From: an uncultured Mycoplasmatota bacterium
Lineage (GTDB): Bacteria; Bacillota_I; Bacilli_A; RF39; UBA660
Direction of reading: 5' to 3'
Assembly: GCA_900545005.1 (NCBI GenBank)
Contig: UQXO01000010.1
Span: 1 to 51,461, forward strand
DNA: 51,461 nucleotides
Part shown: positions 1 to 8,497 of the stretch, one piece after another
How positions within the stretch are numbered: the stretch's first letter is position 1
Layout: every line of letters begins with the position of its first letter
Notes under the pieces: generated by a model
What the model was told of the DNA's origin: nothing
Database searches by the model: none
Seen by the model: only the letters and a program-made list of their open reading frames with translations
Made by a program: the position numbers and the translations under genes

Positions 1-38
1 AAACCCCAATTCAGTATAAAACTGAACTAGGGTTCTAA
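1..38 (+). CDS. IS3-family transposase OrfB, last 11 residues only
   Basis: Only the C-terminal tail is visible, in the frame starting at base 3: TPIQYKTELGF, stop TAA at 36-38. The match to the conserved end of IS3-family DDE transposases is the only support, so whether the gene is intact cannot be judged. A minus-strand open stretch at 56-118 overlaps the element end and was not taken as a gene. Confidence 0.5.
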   Translation, partial: TPIQYKTELGF

Positions 39-78
39 AAATTCTTTTTTAGTGTCTACTTTTTGTTGACTAATTCAA
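1..78 (+). mobile_element. 3' end of an IS3-family insertion sequence, cut by the window edge
   Basis: Frame 3 reads TPIQYKTELGF and then stops at 36-38. This closely resembles the extreme C-terminus of IS3-family OrfB transposases (pattern TPxQYRTxLGF). It is followed at 53-70 by TGTCTACTTTTTGTTGAC, which looks like an IS3-type right terminal repeat. The element is different from the intact one at 33702-35142, whose transposase ends SPVNYRLQSFN. The exact right end cannot be fixed without the left end. It lies about 45 bp from the tRNA-Arg terminator. Confidence 0.6.
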
Positions 79-120
79 ATGACTGTGTAGTTCTTCTTTT
101 TCTATAAAAAATTAAGTATT

Positions 121-142
121 AAAAAACCCCGTCTTAACGGGG
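121..142 (-). terminator. Rho-independent terminator of tRNA-Arg
   Basis: On the minus strand CCCCGT-TAAG-ACGGGG forms a perfect 6-bp stem with a TAAG loop. It is followed directly by six T, 14 bp downstream of the tRNA 3' end. Confidence 0.85.
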
Positions 143-155
143 CCTTATTTCTAAA

Positions 156-232
156 TGGTGTTTCCAGAGTGATTCGAACACTCGACCGTACGCTTAGAAG
201 GCGTATGCTCTATCCAGCTGAGCTATGGAAAC
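156..232 (-). tRNA. tRNA-Arg (anticodon TCT)
   Basis: The minus strand folds as a cloverleaf. The acceptor stem GTTTCCA pairs with TGGAAAC, the discriminator is A, and CCA is encoded at 156-158. The D-arm contains AGCTCAGCTGGATAGAGC. The anticodon stem ACGC/GCGT encloses loop CTTCTAA with anticodon TCT, which reads AGA, a heavily used codon here. The T-arm contains GTTCGAATC. A terminator follows at once, so this is a single-tRNA transcription unit. Confidence 0.95.
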
Positions 233-323
233 ATATCAATCAGCACATTTAAAATTATAAACTAAATATAAACGATTTGCAAGTCTAAAATTAGGTAAAA
301 GTATAAAAAAAAGGCAAAAACTC

Positions 324-1238
324 TTAAATTTTCTCCCCATTTACAAAAAAATTAACTTCCTTAACCCCTAAAGTGTCCCCCAAAGAAGCACTAATAGCAT
401 ACTTAACTTCCTCAATTAATTTTTCACTAAAGAAATTATCTAAAATATAACTACTAAATTCTAACTTAATTGTATTTTCCTTGATTTCATAATCTAAAAG
501 CGTAGCATTACTAGCTAAAAAACTCATTAAATTCGATTGATGAATAGGAGAAGATTTTAATTCTTCGATAATAACTTCTACTTTATCATCACTATTATTA
601 GTAAATATTGAAACTGGTACTAAGTGATAATTATCATCAATATTAATATAATAGTAAAGATTTAAAACATCCATTGTGAATATATTATTAACATCATAGA
701 CTTTATTAATCCCATAAGACTTAGTAAGTTCTATAGGTAAAGCCTTCTTACTATTGGGAAGACTATCTAACTTTTCTCCTTCTACAAAGATCATAATTTT
801 TTCAATACCATCTAACTTCGTTAAAGAATAGATAATACTCTCAATCATTTTCTCTTCTAAAGAAGCATCAATATTTAAGATTTCTTTACTAAAATTAATC
901 TTTAATAACCCCTTATCTAAAGAAACATCTAAGATACGAGTACCCTCTGGTATTAAGGCTTTAAAATTATTATCCAAATACTTACTTTTCTCACTATTAA
1001 CAGTTAAAGAACTAAGAATATCTTTAATATTACTTATAATATCATTCGATGTTGCCTTACTTACGATGCTAGTCTCTACTAATAAATCCTTATTAAGAAG
1101 ATAAACATTAGTATAATTAACATCCTTATAGATAATATTTTTTTTAGGACTCTCTTCACTTGGAAATAAATAAACTATCGTTAAGACAAAAAGCGTCAAA
1201 AAAGAAATAATTAATTTTCTTTTAATATTATTAAACAT
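324..1238 (-). CDS. GerMN-domain protein (GerM-like), membrane anchored
   Basis: The product has 304 aa. Residues 9-26 form one hydrophobic segment after a KRK run, suiting a signal anchor or uncleaved signal peptide. The rest reads as two GerMN-type modules. In the first, 'ALIPEGTRILDVSLDKG' leads to 'LKINFSKEI' and 'GIEKIMIFVEGEK'. The second ends 'GVKEVNFFVNGEKI'. In Bacillus, GerM is a sporulation and germination lipoprotein, and GerMN domains also occur in other envelope proteins. There is no lipobox Cys here, so it is not a lipoprotein. The start at 1238 has AGGTGGGG seven bases upstream. It is divergent from the DUF2207 gene. The domain is fairly sure, the sporulation role is inference. 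Confidence 0.75.
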   Translation of the reverse strand: MFNNIKRKLIISFLTLFVLTIVYLFPSEESPKKNIIYKDVNYTNVYLLNKDLLVETSIVSKATSNDIISNIKDILSSLTVNSEKSKYLDNNFKALIPEGTRILDVSLDKGLLKINFSKEILNIDASLEEKMIESIIYSLTKLDGIEKIMIFVEGEKLDSLPNSKKALPIELTKSYGINKVYDVNNIFTMDVLNLYYYINIDDNYHLVPVSIFTNNSDDKVEVIIEELKSSPIHQSNLMSFLASNATLLDYEIKENTIKLEFSSYILDNFFSEKLIEEVKYAISASLGDTLGVKEVNFFVNGEKI

Positions 1239-1335
1239 AACCCCACCTAATAAATTATATAATTAAGTAGTATTTATATTCCATATTAGAAAATTTCTAT
1301 GATATAATTAAAATAATTAGAAATATAGGTGTGAT

Positions 1336-3702
1336 ATGAAAAAATTTTTAGGACTTTTAACAATTATCTTGTTTTTACCCATCTTAGTACTAGCAGATGG
1401 TGTGGAAAAATATTATATAAATGCTACTATCGAAAGTAATGGGGATTTATTAGTCGAAGAATACTTTACTTTAAGTGGTTCTTATAATGGCTTTGAAAGA
1501 AAAATAAACTTTACTAATCCAAGTGCTGCTACTTTTAATCCGAATGCCCAAGTCTTTGGCGGCTCCACTATCCATAATGGTAATGGTCTAGAAATTTTAA
1601 AAATCGGTTCCGCTAATACTTCTTTTAGTGGAAACTTTAACTCTTTAGATATCGATACTTTTAATGAAGATGAAGATGCTTCTAAAGGAGATTATGGCGT
1701 TTATACGAGTTCTTCTAATTATAAAGGTAAAAATGTCTTAATCTATAATCCTTCTCGTAAACACAAAGCTTTTTACTTAAAATATCGTCTTAAGAATATG
1801 GCTATTTTGTTTAATGATGTTGGCGAAGTCGGGTGGAATGCTGTTGGCTCTGAGTTTGTTGAAGATATTGATTACTTAAATATTACCTTAAATATCCCTG
1901 GCAATACCAATGACTTAAGAGCGTGGGCGCATGGACCTTTAAATGGTCTAATTAAAATAGATAACCAAGAGAAAGTAACATTTACTATTACTAATCTTTC
2001 TAGTTACACCGCAATTGATATTAGAAGTACCTTTAATCCAAGGGTGATTAATTCATCAACTAAGAAATATAACATCAATGCTTTAGATAAAATTCTTGCT
2101 TATGAAGAAATTAAAGCAGAAGAAGCTAACGAACAAAGAAGACAAAATGAGGCTAAAAATCAACAGACTGCCTTAATGTACCTAAATAATTTTAAAAATG
2201 ATATTACCCGAGAAAACTATAATAAAGCTTATAATGCTATTTACATCCTAATGGATGGGGATATTAAGACTTCTTATATAGAAGAGTTAGCTATCTATAA
2301 AGAAAAATTAGATACGATTGAAGAAGAATATGCTAAAGAAACCTTAGATACTTTAGAAAAAAGCCTTACGATGAATAATTATAATAATGCTTCTGCTGCC
2401 GTTAATATCTTAGATAATGAGACCATTAAGATGGAGTATCAAACTCGTTTAGATAATCTTTATAAACTTTTAGAACAAAAAGAGAAAAGAGATAATAATA
2501 TTCGGTTAGGTGTATCCCTTGGACTTATTGGATTTCTAATTTACTTATGTACAGTTATTTATAAGAAATATAAAAAAGACCCAGAAGTTCCTTTTAATAA
2601 TGAATACTTAAGAGAGATACCAGATGATGCTACGCCAGAAGATGTATCTTACTTATTTAATAGGGATATTTCGGAGAAGGCCATGTCTGCTACTATTATG
2701 GACTTAATTAGAAGAAAAGTAATTACGCAAGAAAAAATAGATAATAAGAATTATAACCTTATTCTTAATAGTGATAAATCAGATCTTTCGACTAAAGAAT
2801 CTTACTTAGTTGATTTAATTTTTAATCATCAAGGTAGTATTACTACTAAAGAGATGAAAAGAAATGCAAGGACTAATTATAAGAGTGTTACTAAGTATTA
2901 TGATGACTATAAGAGAGTAGCATTAGAAGATGCTATGGCCCGTAACTACTATGAGACTAATGTAAAAAATACTGGTAAGAATAGTAATACCATCTGGATT
3001 GTACTATCCGTTGGTTTCTTCATCTGTTGTTTCTTTCCACCGTTATTTATCGTTGGCTTTCTCCTTTTAATTGGTTATGCTATCTATAAGTATGTAAAAA
3101 GTTTTACTGAAGATATGGGAAAAGCCCTAATTACTTCTAGTCTCTTGGGACTTGGTATTATTAGTCTTGTGATGAGTATCTATATATCGGCCGCTAATCT
3201 TATGTATAAATCCGCCGTATTTGGTTATTTAGTCTTACTTCTTGCTATTATCATTGTCTTTATTTGGTATGCTATTCCGGTTAAAAAGACTTATGAAGGG
3301 ACTCTTGCTTATAAGAAATGGAAAGCTTTAGAAAAGTTCTTAAAAGAATTTGGCTCTTTTGCTGATAAAGAAGTTCCGGAGATAACTCTCTGGGAAAAAT
3401 ACTTAGTCTTTGCCACCTTATTTGGTTGTGCTAAAGAAGTATCTAAAGTTATGGATATGAAATTCCAAGAATATAATATGGCTACCCCAGATTATTATGA
3501 CTCTTGGATGACTAATTATTATATTAATGAAATGATTAGCAATTCTGTTCGTACTTCAGTTGCCAGTGCCCAAAGTGCTAAATATGCTAGTGAATCTTCC
3601 TCCTCATCAAGTGGCTCTTGGTCAAGTGGTTCCGGTGGGGGCGGTGGCTTCTCTAGTGGCGGCGGTTCCTTCGGCGGCGGCGGCGGTGGTGGTCGTTTCT
3701 AA
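1336..3702 (+). CDS. DUF2207 domain membrane protein with Gly/Ser-rich tail
   Basis: The product has 788 aa. It has a cleavable-looking signal peptide (to about residue 20, LVLADG) and an extracellular beta-rich DUF2207 region (about 23-240). A Lys/Glu-rich helical insert (about 250-385) comes next. A transmembrane helix lies near 392-408, then a cytoplasmic part, more membrane helices near 553-585 and 597-655, and a C-terminal domain ending in a long Ser-Gly and poly-Gly tail (…SFGGGGGGGRF). This order is typical of the YciQ/DUF2207 family of predicted membrane proteins, whose biochemical role is unknown. The charged insert between the DUF2207 domain and the first helix is unusual. The ribosome site is AGGTGTGAT. 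A paralogue follows, separated by a terminator. Confidence 0.85.
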   Translation: MKKFLGLLTIILFLPILVLADGVEKYYINATIESNGDLLVEEYFTLSGSYNGFERKINFTNPSAATFNPNAQVFGGSTIHNGNGLEILKIGSANTSFSGNFNSLDIDTFNEDEDASKGDYGVYTSSSNYKGKNVLIYNPSRKHKAFYLKYRLKNMAILFNDVGEVGWNAVGSEFVEDIDYLNITLNIPGNTNDLRAWAHGPLNGLIKIDNQEKVTFTITNLSSYTAIDIRSTFNPRVINSSTKKYNINALDKILAYEEIKAEEANEQRRQNEAKNQQTALMYLNNFKNDITRENYNKAYNAIYILMDGDIKTSYIEELAIYKEKLDTIEEEYAKETLDTLEKSLTMNNYNNASAAVNILDNETIKMEYQTRLDNLYKLLEQKEKRDNNIRLGVSLGLIGFLIYLCTVIYKKYKKDPEVPFNNEYLREIPDDATPEDVSYLFNRDISEKAMSATIMDLIRRKVITQEKIDNKNYNLILNSDKSDLSTKESYLVDLIFNHQGSITTKEMKRNARTNYKSVTKYYDDYKRVALEDAMARNYYETNVKNTGKNSNTIWIVLSVGFFICCFFPPLFIVGFLLLIGYAIYKYVKSFTEDMGKALITSSLLGLGIISLVMSIYISAANLMYKSAVFGYLVLLLAIIIVFIWYAIPVKKTYEGTLAYKKWKALEKFLKEFGSFADKEVPEITLWEKYLVFATLFGCAKEVSKVMDMKFQEYNMATPDYYDSWMTNYYINEMISNSVRTSVASAQSAKYASESSSSSSGSWSSGSGGGGGFSSGGGSFGGGGGGGRF

Positions 3703-3708
3703 CAAACT

Positions 3709-3735
3709 TGAATAGTCTTGGGACTATTCATTTTG
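3709..3735 (+). terminator. Rho-independent terminator after the DUF2207 gene
   Basis: TGAATAGTC-TTGG-GACTATTCA is a perfect 9-bp stem with a TTGG loop, followed by TTTTG. The T-run is short, so read-through into the next gene is possible. Confidence 0.65.
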
Positions 3736-3760
3736 TCTAACAAGAATAAAAAGGAGTACT

Positions 3761-4861
3761 ATGAAAAAACTTATTATGTTTATCTTTATATTGTGGCCTA
3801 GCCTTATCGGGGCCCAGTCTATTGATAATTATTATCTAAATATTACCATTCAAGCTAGTGGGGATACTTTAGTAGAAAATATTATTGATTCTAAAGAAAC
3901 TTTAGACTATCTAGAGACTAATTTACCTCTTAAAGATAACTTAACTCTCGAAACCGTTGGCAGTATTAAGAAAAATAAAACTTATGACTTTACTTCCTTA
4001 GGAGTTAAAGAATTTCTAAAAACTAATAAAGCTACGACCAATGATACCAATCTTTACTTATTAATTCCCAGAAGTAATGATACTACTTTAAGAATTTATA
4101 ATTCAGCGGACCAAGCTTATTATTTTAAATATCTTCTTAAAGATAAAGTTCTTCTTTATGATGATAAAGCTCTTTTAGAGTTAAATATTCCCAAGACTAA
4201 TTATGAGATTAAAAACTTTCATATAACAATTAATATTCCTAAGAAAGATAAAGTCCTTGTGATAACCTCCAAAGATAAGAAAACCTTTAAGAGTGATAAA
4301 ATCTCTTTAGAATATCATCATCTAAAAGAAGATATCTCCTTAAAAGTAATATTTAATAAAGACTTAGTTAGTCTAAGTAGTAATAATATCCAAGGTAATA
4401 TCCTAGATACTTTAAATACTAGTAACTTTACTTGGCGTAGTTTCTTTCAAATACTTAGTATTTTTGTCTCCTTATTAAGTTTAATCTTTATAGGAATTTT
4501 AAACTATCTAAAGATAAAAACATCTAAAGAAAAGAAAAATAATGATTTTAAAAGAATTATAAATATTTCTCTAGTAATTATTATCTTTAGTAGTTTCTTA
4601 ATAAGAAGTAAAATTCTTTATACTTTAATATTCTTAGGAAATATAATTATCTATAGTAAGACTTATCAAAAGAAGAAAAATTCCTACTTACTTAGTAGTT
4701 ATTTCTTCTTAAATATTATTACGTATTTAAATATTCTAGGTATGGAAAGTATTCTAAGTATTTTGGTATTTCTTTTAAGTAGTTTAAGTCTCGGGATATT
4801 TAAAAATACGCAGAGAGAAGACTTACCAGCCCTTGACTTTGATGCCACTTTGAGTAAATAA
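3761..4861 (+). CDS. Short DUF2207-like membrane protein, paralogue of the preceding gene
   Basis: The product has 366 aa. The signal peptide (1-18, ending GAQS) and first 200 residues follow the N-terminus of the upstream DUF2207 protein: 'IDNYYLNITIQASGDTLVEN' here against 'VEKYYINATIESNGDLLVEE' there. Both also share an 'AYYFKYLLKDKVLLYDD'-like stretch. After that it has four to five hydrophobic helices (about 226-247, 266-281, 284-299, 308-345) and no cytoplasmic domain or Gly-rich tail. It looks like a duplicated and reduced copy with a retained membrane anchor. AAGGAG lies six bases before the start. Function unknown; it may act with its neighbour. Confidence 0.7.
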   Translation: MKKLIMFIFILWPSLIGAQSIDNYYLNITIQASGDTLVENIIDSKETLDYLETNLPLKDNLTLETVGSIKKNKTYDFTSLGVKEFLKTNKATTNDTNLYLLIPRSNDTTLRIYNSADQAYYFKYLLKDKVLLYDDKALLELNIPKTNYEIKNFHITINIPKKDKVLVITSKDKKTFKSDKISLEYHHLKEDISLKVIFNKDLVSLSSNNIQGNILDTLNTSNFTWRSFFQILSIFVSLLSLIFIGILNYLKIKTSKEKKNNDFKRIINISLVIIIFSSFLIRSKILYTLIFLGNIIIYSKTYQKKKNSYLLSSYFFLNIITYLNILGMESILSILVFLLSSLSLGIFKNTQREDLPALDFDATLSK

Positions 4862-4867
4862 AATAGT

Positions 4868-4896
4868 TTGACAAGTAATACCAACTATGTTATCAT
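4868..4896 (+). promoter_or_regulatory. Sigma-A-type promoter for the 4927 operon
   Basis: TTGACA (4868-4873), a 17-bp spacer and TATCAT (4891-4896) lie 30 bp before the start of the LRR-transglutaminase gene. Confidence 0.8.
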
Positions 4897-4926
4897 AAGC
4901 CTCAAGTTAAAAAAGGGTGTGATTTT

Positions 4927-6189
4927 ATGACTTTTTCCCAAAGCATAGCCATTATGATTGATAATGTTTTCCAAGAATTAGGATATAATCGAGGATATTC
5001 CATTTTTGATCCGGCTTTTACAAGTTTTACCAAAGAGGAGTTAAATCTTATTACGAAGGTTCACTTACAGAATGCTAGTGATATAACCTTCCTTAAATAC
5101 TTACCTAATCTTAAGAAAGTTAAAATTAGTAGTATGGACTACCGAGAAGTATTTTATGGGACTTATGATGATAATCCTTACTCTAATAGTATTGTGGACT
5201 TTAGTCCTTTAGAAGCGTTAAGTAATCTGGAAGAATTAGAAATTACTAATGATGTTAATCTAAAGACTATTAACTTAGAAAGGTTAGAAAATCTTAAAAG
5301 ATTAGTATTAATAAATAATCCTCGCCTTCAAAAAATCAATGGCGCTTCTAATTTACATAAACTAATGGATGTCTGTTTAGTTGGTAATCATATTATGGAT
5401 TTTCCCGAGTTTCAACAATTCTTAAGCAATACCTTAGATGCTAAAAGATGTATAATCGATATTGATGCTTATCTTTGGTTCTTAAACGACTTAAAGAAAA
5501 ATTCAACCAAAGAGACTGTTACTAGATATGCCAATATCATCTATAATGCTGCCCTAACCGGAGGAATTAATCGAGATATTAAATTCTCCGAAGCCAGTGG
5601 CTTTAGTAATTATACAACCATAACTTTAGGAGAACTAACTGATCTTTATATTAAGCTAAACCGAAAACTTCATGATAGTGGTATTTATAATGCCTCTAGT
5701 CAAGAACAAATGTATTATCTTTACGAGTTTGGTCGTTCTATTCCTTTAGCTATAAATGATATTAAAAAAAGAAATGATGAATACTTAAAGATTAAAGAAA
5801 ATAATAATGGAACCATCCCTGAGTATTATGAACAAAGTCTAACTTACTTACATAATAGTTTCATTACTTATCGTTTAAAGAAAGGTAACTGTGAAGGAAT
5901 TGTTAATCTTTTACATATTATGGCTTCTATGATGGGTTTAGAAAGCCAAACCGTTTACTGTCATGATAATAATGACTTAGAAAATTCGAGCGGTACCAAC
6001 CACGCTCTCTTAAGAATAAAAATAGATAATGAATGGCGTTATCTCGATCCTACTTATGATCGTCAAAGTAATATAGAGTATTTTGATATGGATATGAATA
6101 CCGTCTTAGGATACGCAGCCTTACCAGCCATTGAACAGAAAGAAAACGAAGAATATGACAACAAGAAGTATAATCGAAAGAATATTTAG
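4927..6189 (+). CDS. Leucine-rich-repeat protein with transglutaminase-like cysteine domain
   Basis: The product has 420 aa with no signal peptide, so probably cytoplasmic. About residues 40-160 carry three or four leucine-rich repeats (for example 'LEALSNLEELEITN' and 'LERLENLKRLVLINN'). A helical region follows. The C-terminal domain has the transglutaminase-like papain-fold triad: Cys322 in GNCEG, His359 in NHALLRI and Asp374 in RYLDPTYD. Such domains act as peptidases, amidases or crosslinking enzymes. The ribosome site is GGGTGTGATTTT. It is the first gene after a strong promoter, and its end overlaps the HD gene by 35 bp, so the two are probably coupled. The LRR could select a substrate, but substrate and role are unknown. 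Confidence 0.7.
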   Translation: MTFSQSIAIMIDNVFQELGYNRGYSIFDPAFTSFTKEELNLITKVHLQNASDITFLKYLPNLKKVKISSMDYREVFYGTYDDNPYSNSIVDFSPLEALSNLEELEITNDVNLKTINLERLENLKRLVLINNPRLQKINGASNLHKLMDVCLVGNHIMDFPEFQQFLSNTLDAKRCIIDIDAYLWFLNDLKKNSTKETVTRYANIIYNAALTGGINRDIKFSEASGFSNYTTITLGELTDLYIKLNRKLHDSGIYNASSQEQMYYLYEFGRSIPLAINDIKKRNDEYLKIKENNNGTIPEYYEQSLTYLHNSFITYRLKKGNCEGIVNLLHIMASMMGLESQTVYCHDNNDLENSSGTNHALLRIKIDNEWRYLDPTYDRQSNIEYFDMDMNTVLGYAALPAIEQKENEEYDNKKYNRKNI

Positions 6190-7684
6190 AGGGGATATAA
6201 AATTAAGTGAAACTGAAGAAATAAAAAGGGTAGTGACGGGTTTAAGTACTGATGCTAAAACCTTTTACTTAGAAAAATTAGAAAATTTATATTTACATAA
6301 AGAATATCTCTATAAGAGTAATTTTCATGGGATTTATCATAGTGAAAAGGTTATGTTATATGCTCTTATAATTGGTCTTGAGAATGATTTAAGTAGTACC
6401 GACTTAAATATCTTATGTGATGCTGCCGCTTTTCATGATATCGGGCGAGTAGGCGAAACTGAAGATGAGACTCATGGCAGGACTAGTGCCATCCGTTTTG
6501 AAAATATTAATTTCTTTAGAGATAATTGCTTTTACAAAGACCAGCAAAATCTTAGAATTTTACAAGCTATTACCGATTTTCATTCTCAAGACTATGGAAC
6601 TTATCCTTATCTTTTAGAGACTAATATTAGTCTTTATGATATAAATAGTGAAAATGAAGAAAGATATAAAAGATTAGCGTTTATGTTAAAAGATGCTGAT
6701 GCCTTAGACCGTAAACGTTTTGGAGATTATGATCCTGCTAGTTTAAAAGTCGAAAGACTAACATACCCCGTCTCTAAGACTCTAGCCAACTTTGCCGGAG
6801 AACTTAATGCTTTATATAATCATTTAACTTTAAAAAGACCAGATCCAACGCTTTTAACTAGTGAAGTAGGTTGTGTTTTTCATAGTATTGGGTGTGATTA
6901 TTATAAGATTAATTCTGTCTTAGAAAATGGCATCTTATCAAGAGCAGCCTTAGCAGCAGAACATCTCCAAGGAGTTAATAACTTTAATGGTGGTAACGGT
7001 TACTACTGGATATCGGTGGTTCCTGCCAAATTATTTTCCTTAGGAAATACCTCCGAACATAATACCGCTTCCGAAATCTTCATTAATACCGGGATAACTT
7101 TTGTCTGCCAAAATATTAGGATATATAATCCTATTGACTTAGCTAATCTTGCGTATGCCAAAGAAAACTCTCTACCTTGTTCCATCTCTGGTCATCCTGA
7201 TGAAAGATATGTATTTCATAAGATTAATCCTAGTGATATAAGAGCAATTGTCTTATCAAGAAATACTGGGGATATGCCTTTAACCGAGGCTAGATACTTA
7301 TATAACAATTTTAATACTAGTATTATTAAACATAAGATTAATATGTTCTTGAGTAGTATTAATTATCCAAAGAAAATGGAAGAAATACCATTATTTACGG
7401 AGTTATTTAAAGAGTACGAGAATGCTATTTATAAGCATTTTCAAAAACCAAGGTTAGTAAGAATAGATGAACAAGAACAACTAGCTGTTAAATTAGAACT
7501 TCTCTTAACCCCCATTAATAATCTCTTAGGACTAATTCTAAATGACTATTATAGAGAATACCTTCCTAAAGATAATTTAACAGTCATTGATGTTACTAAA
7601 TTAATGATAGAAAAAACTAATCCATCCTATAATGCTTTTCAAGGAGAAGCCGAATATGTTTTAACTTTAGGAAAAAAAGAATAG
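6155..7684 (+). CDS. HD-domain phosphohydrolase fused to a putative ADP-ribosyltransferase-like domain
   Basis: From ATG 6155 the product has 509 aa. A TTG at 6131 would add 8 residues but has no better ribosome site. Residues about 50-190 form an HD domain: His in FHGIYHSEK, His94-Asp95 in AFHDIGR and a distal Asp in KDADALDRKRFGDYD, the expected metal ligands. Residues about 238-370 resemble an ADP-ribosyltransferase or KptA fold. They have His243 in FHSIG, then 'INSVLENGILSR', Tyr283/284 before WISV, and Glu350 in PDERYVFHKI, giving a possible H-Y-E triad. The last 140 residues are helical. The HD call is firm. The transferase call is inference from motif spacing. The gene overlaps the LRR-transglutaminase gene. 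Confidence 0.65.
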   Translation: MTTRSIIERIFRGDIKLSETEEIKRVVTGLSTDAKTFYLEKLENLYLHKEYLYKSNFHGIYHSEKVMLYALIIGLENDLSSTDLNILCDAAAFHDIGRVGETEDETHGRTSAIRFENINFFRDNCFYKDQQNLRILQAITDFHSQDYGTYPYLLETNISLYDINSENEERYKRLAFMLKDADALDRKRFGDYDPASLKVERLTYPVSKTLANFAGELNALYNHLTLKRPDPTLLTSEVGCVFHSIGCDYYKINSVLENGILSRAALAAEHLQGVNNFNGGNGYYWISVVPAKLFSLGNTSEHNTASEIFINTGITFVCQNIRIYNPIDLANLAYAKENSLPCSISGHPDERYVFHKINPSDIRAIVLSRNTGDMPLTEARYLYNNFNTSIIKHKINMFLSSINYPKKMEEIPLFTELFKEYENAIYKHFQKPRLVRIDEQEQLAVKLELLLTPINNLLGLILNDYYREYLPKDNLTVIDVTKLMIEKTNPSYNAFQGEAEYVLTLGKKE

Positions 7685-7705
7685 ACTATAGAAGAAAGGA
7701 TTTTT

Positions 7706-8197
7706 ATGTTAAATAATAATCGTGTCGTAATTATAAACTCTCAAAATGAAATTAAAGGCTTAGGACTTATTAAGACTAGTGAATATGCCAATAACTATAG
7801 TGGTACTCATGCCTCAATCTTGCTTAATTTCTTAAAAGAAACTTATCCTCAAAATAATTTTTTTCAAAGCTTACCTTATAATACAGACATCTATGATTTA
7901 ATATATTTTTGTGCCAAGATGGGCAATATTCTCATCCTTAATACAACAGAAAAAGTTAACCATCTTCATTGTACTTTAATATTACCTGAAAATTATGAAG
8001 AGAAAAAGGACTTAATTACTAAGACTTTATTATCTTTTCAAAACTATCATCTTATTATTGAAGCTAATCCCTGCGTTGTAGACTTTCGACCAAGTTTTAC
8101 CGAAATCGAAGGCTATCAAGATGAATTAGCCCCCGCAACTTTTAATCGTTTCCTAAGTGAAAATAACTCTCTAAAGAATAGGCGCTTAAGGGGATAG
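7706..8197 (+). CDS. Conserved hypothetical protein, paralogue of the gene at 50682
   Basis: The product has 163 aa, is soluble, and belongs to no family I recognise. It aligns with the 162-aa protein at 50682-51170 over most of its length. Each has a 'MGNILILN' / 'LGNIVILN' core, then 'LILPENYEEKKDLITK…LLSFQNYHLIIE' against 'IVLAPNYCNEIQSIVL…LEYFKDYKLDYSE', then a short tail with an acidic LxPxxxxR-like ending. The start has AGAAAGGA seven bases upstream and follows the HD gene by 21 bp, so it is probably the third gene of that operon. Two copies 43 kb apart suggest a lineage-specific family. Confidence 0.6.
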   Translation: MLNNNRVVIINSQNEIKGLGLIKTSEYANNYSGTHASILLNFLKETYPQNNFFQSLPYNTDIYDLIYFCAKMGNILILNTTEKVNHLHCTLILPENYEEKKDLITKTLLSFQNYHLIIEANPCVVDFRPSFTEIEGYQDELAPATFNRFLSENNSLKNRRLRG

Positions 8198-8200
8198 AAA

Positions 8201-8230
8201 TTGACAAAAGACTAGCAAAAATGGTATTAT
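8201..8230 (+). promoter_or_regulatory. Sigma-A-type promoter for the coiled-coil operon
   Basis: TTGACA (8201-8206), an 18-bp spacer and TATTAT (8225-8230) lie 22 bp upstream of the 80-aa gene. This promoter separates genes 8253-11067 from the preceding operon, although no terminator is visible between them. Confidence 0.75.
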
Positions 8231-8252
8231 TAAAAAAGAATAGGAGGCTAGT

Positions 8253-8495
8253 ATGGATTTGACTAGTGGCAGTGTCTTTACTCTAAATGATAATGATTAT
8301 ATTATCCTAGAAGATACTCATAAAAATAATAAACATTACTTATTTGTTAATAAATTAAAAGGTGAAGAACCAACTAAAGAATTTTATTGTCTAGAAGAAG
8401 ATGATGGCGAAGTAATCTTCTTAAGTGATAATACTCTTATTGATGAATTATTAACCGAGTTTAGTGAAAAACTAAAGAAAGAAAAAGAGGTCTAG
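8253..8495 (+). CDS. Small acidic protein, DUF1292-like
   Basis: The product has 80 aa. The pattern 'SVFTLNDNDYIILEDTHKNNKHYLFVNKL…EFYCLEEDDGEVIFLSD' followed by a helix suits the DUF1292 (YrzB-like) family of small beta-sheet proteins, whose function is unknown. A similar 82-aa protein lies on the other side of the coiled-coil gene (10819-11067). The ribosome site is AGGAGG. It stops 2 bp before the next gene, so translation is probably coupled. Family call is tentative. Confidence 0.55.
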   Translation: MDLTSGSVFTLNDNDYIILEDTHKNNKHYLFVNKLKGEEPTKEFYCLEEDDGEVIFLSDNTLIDELLTEFSEKLKKEKEV

Positions 8496-8497
8496 AC

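Noticed and set aside
56..118. Minus-strand open stretch (RKRRTTQSFELVNKK) as a gene remnant
   Set aside because: It overlaps the IS3-type end better explained on the plus strand and has no start or family match.
6131..6154. TTG start for the HD-domain gene
   Set aside because: ATG at 6155 is the simpler choice. The TTG has no better ribosome site and its extra residues are not needed for the HD fold.
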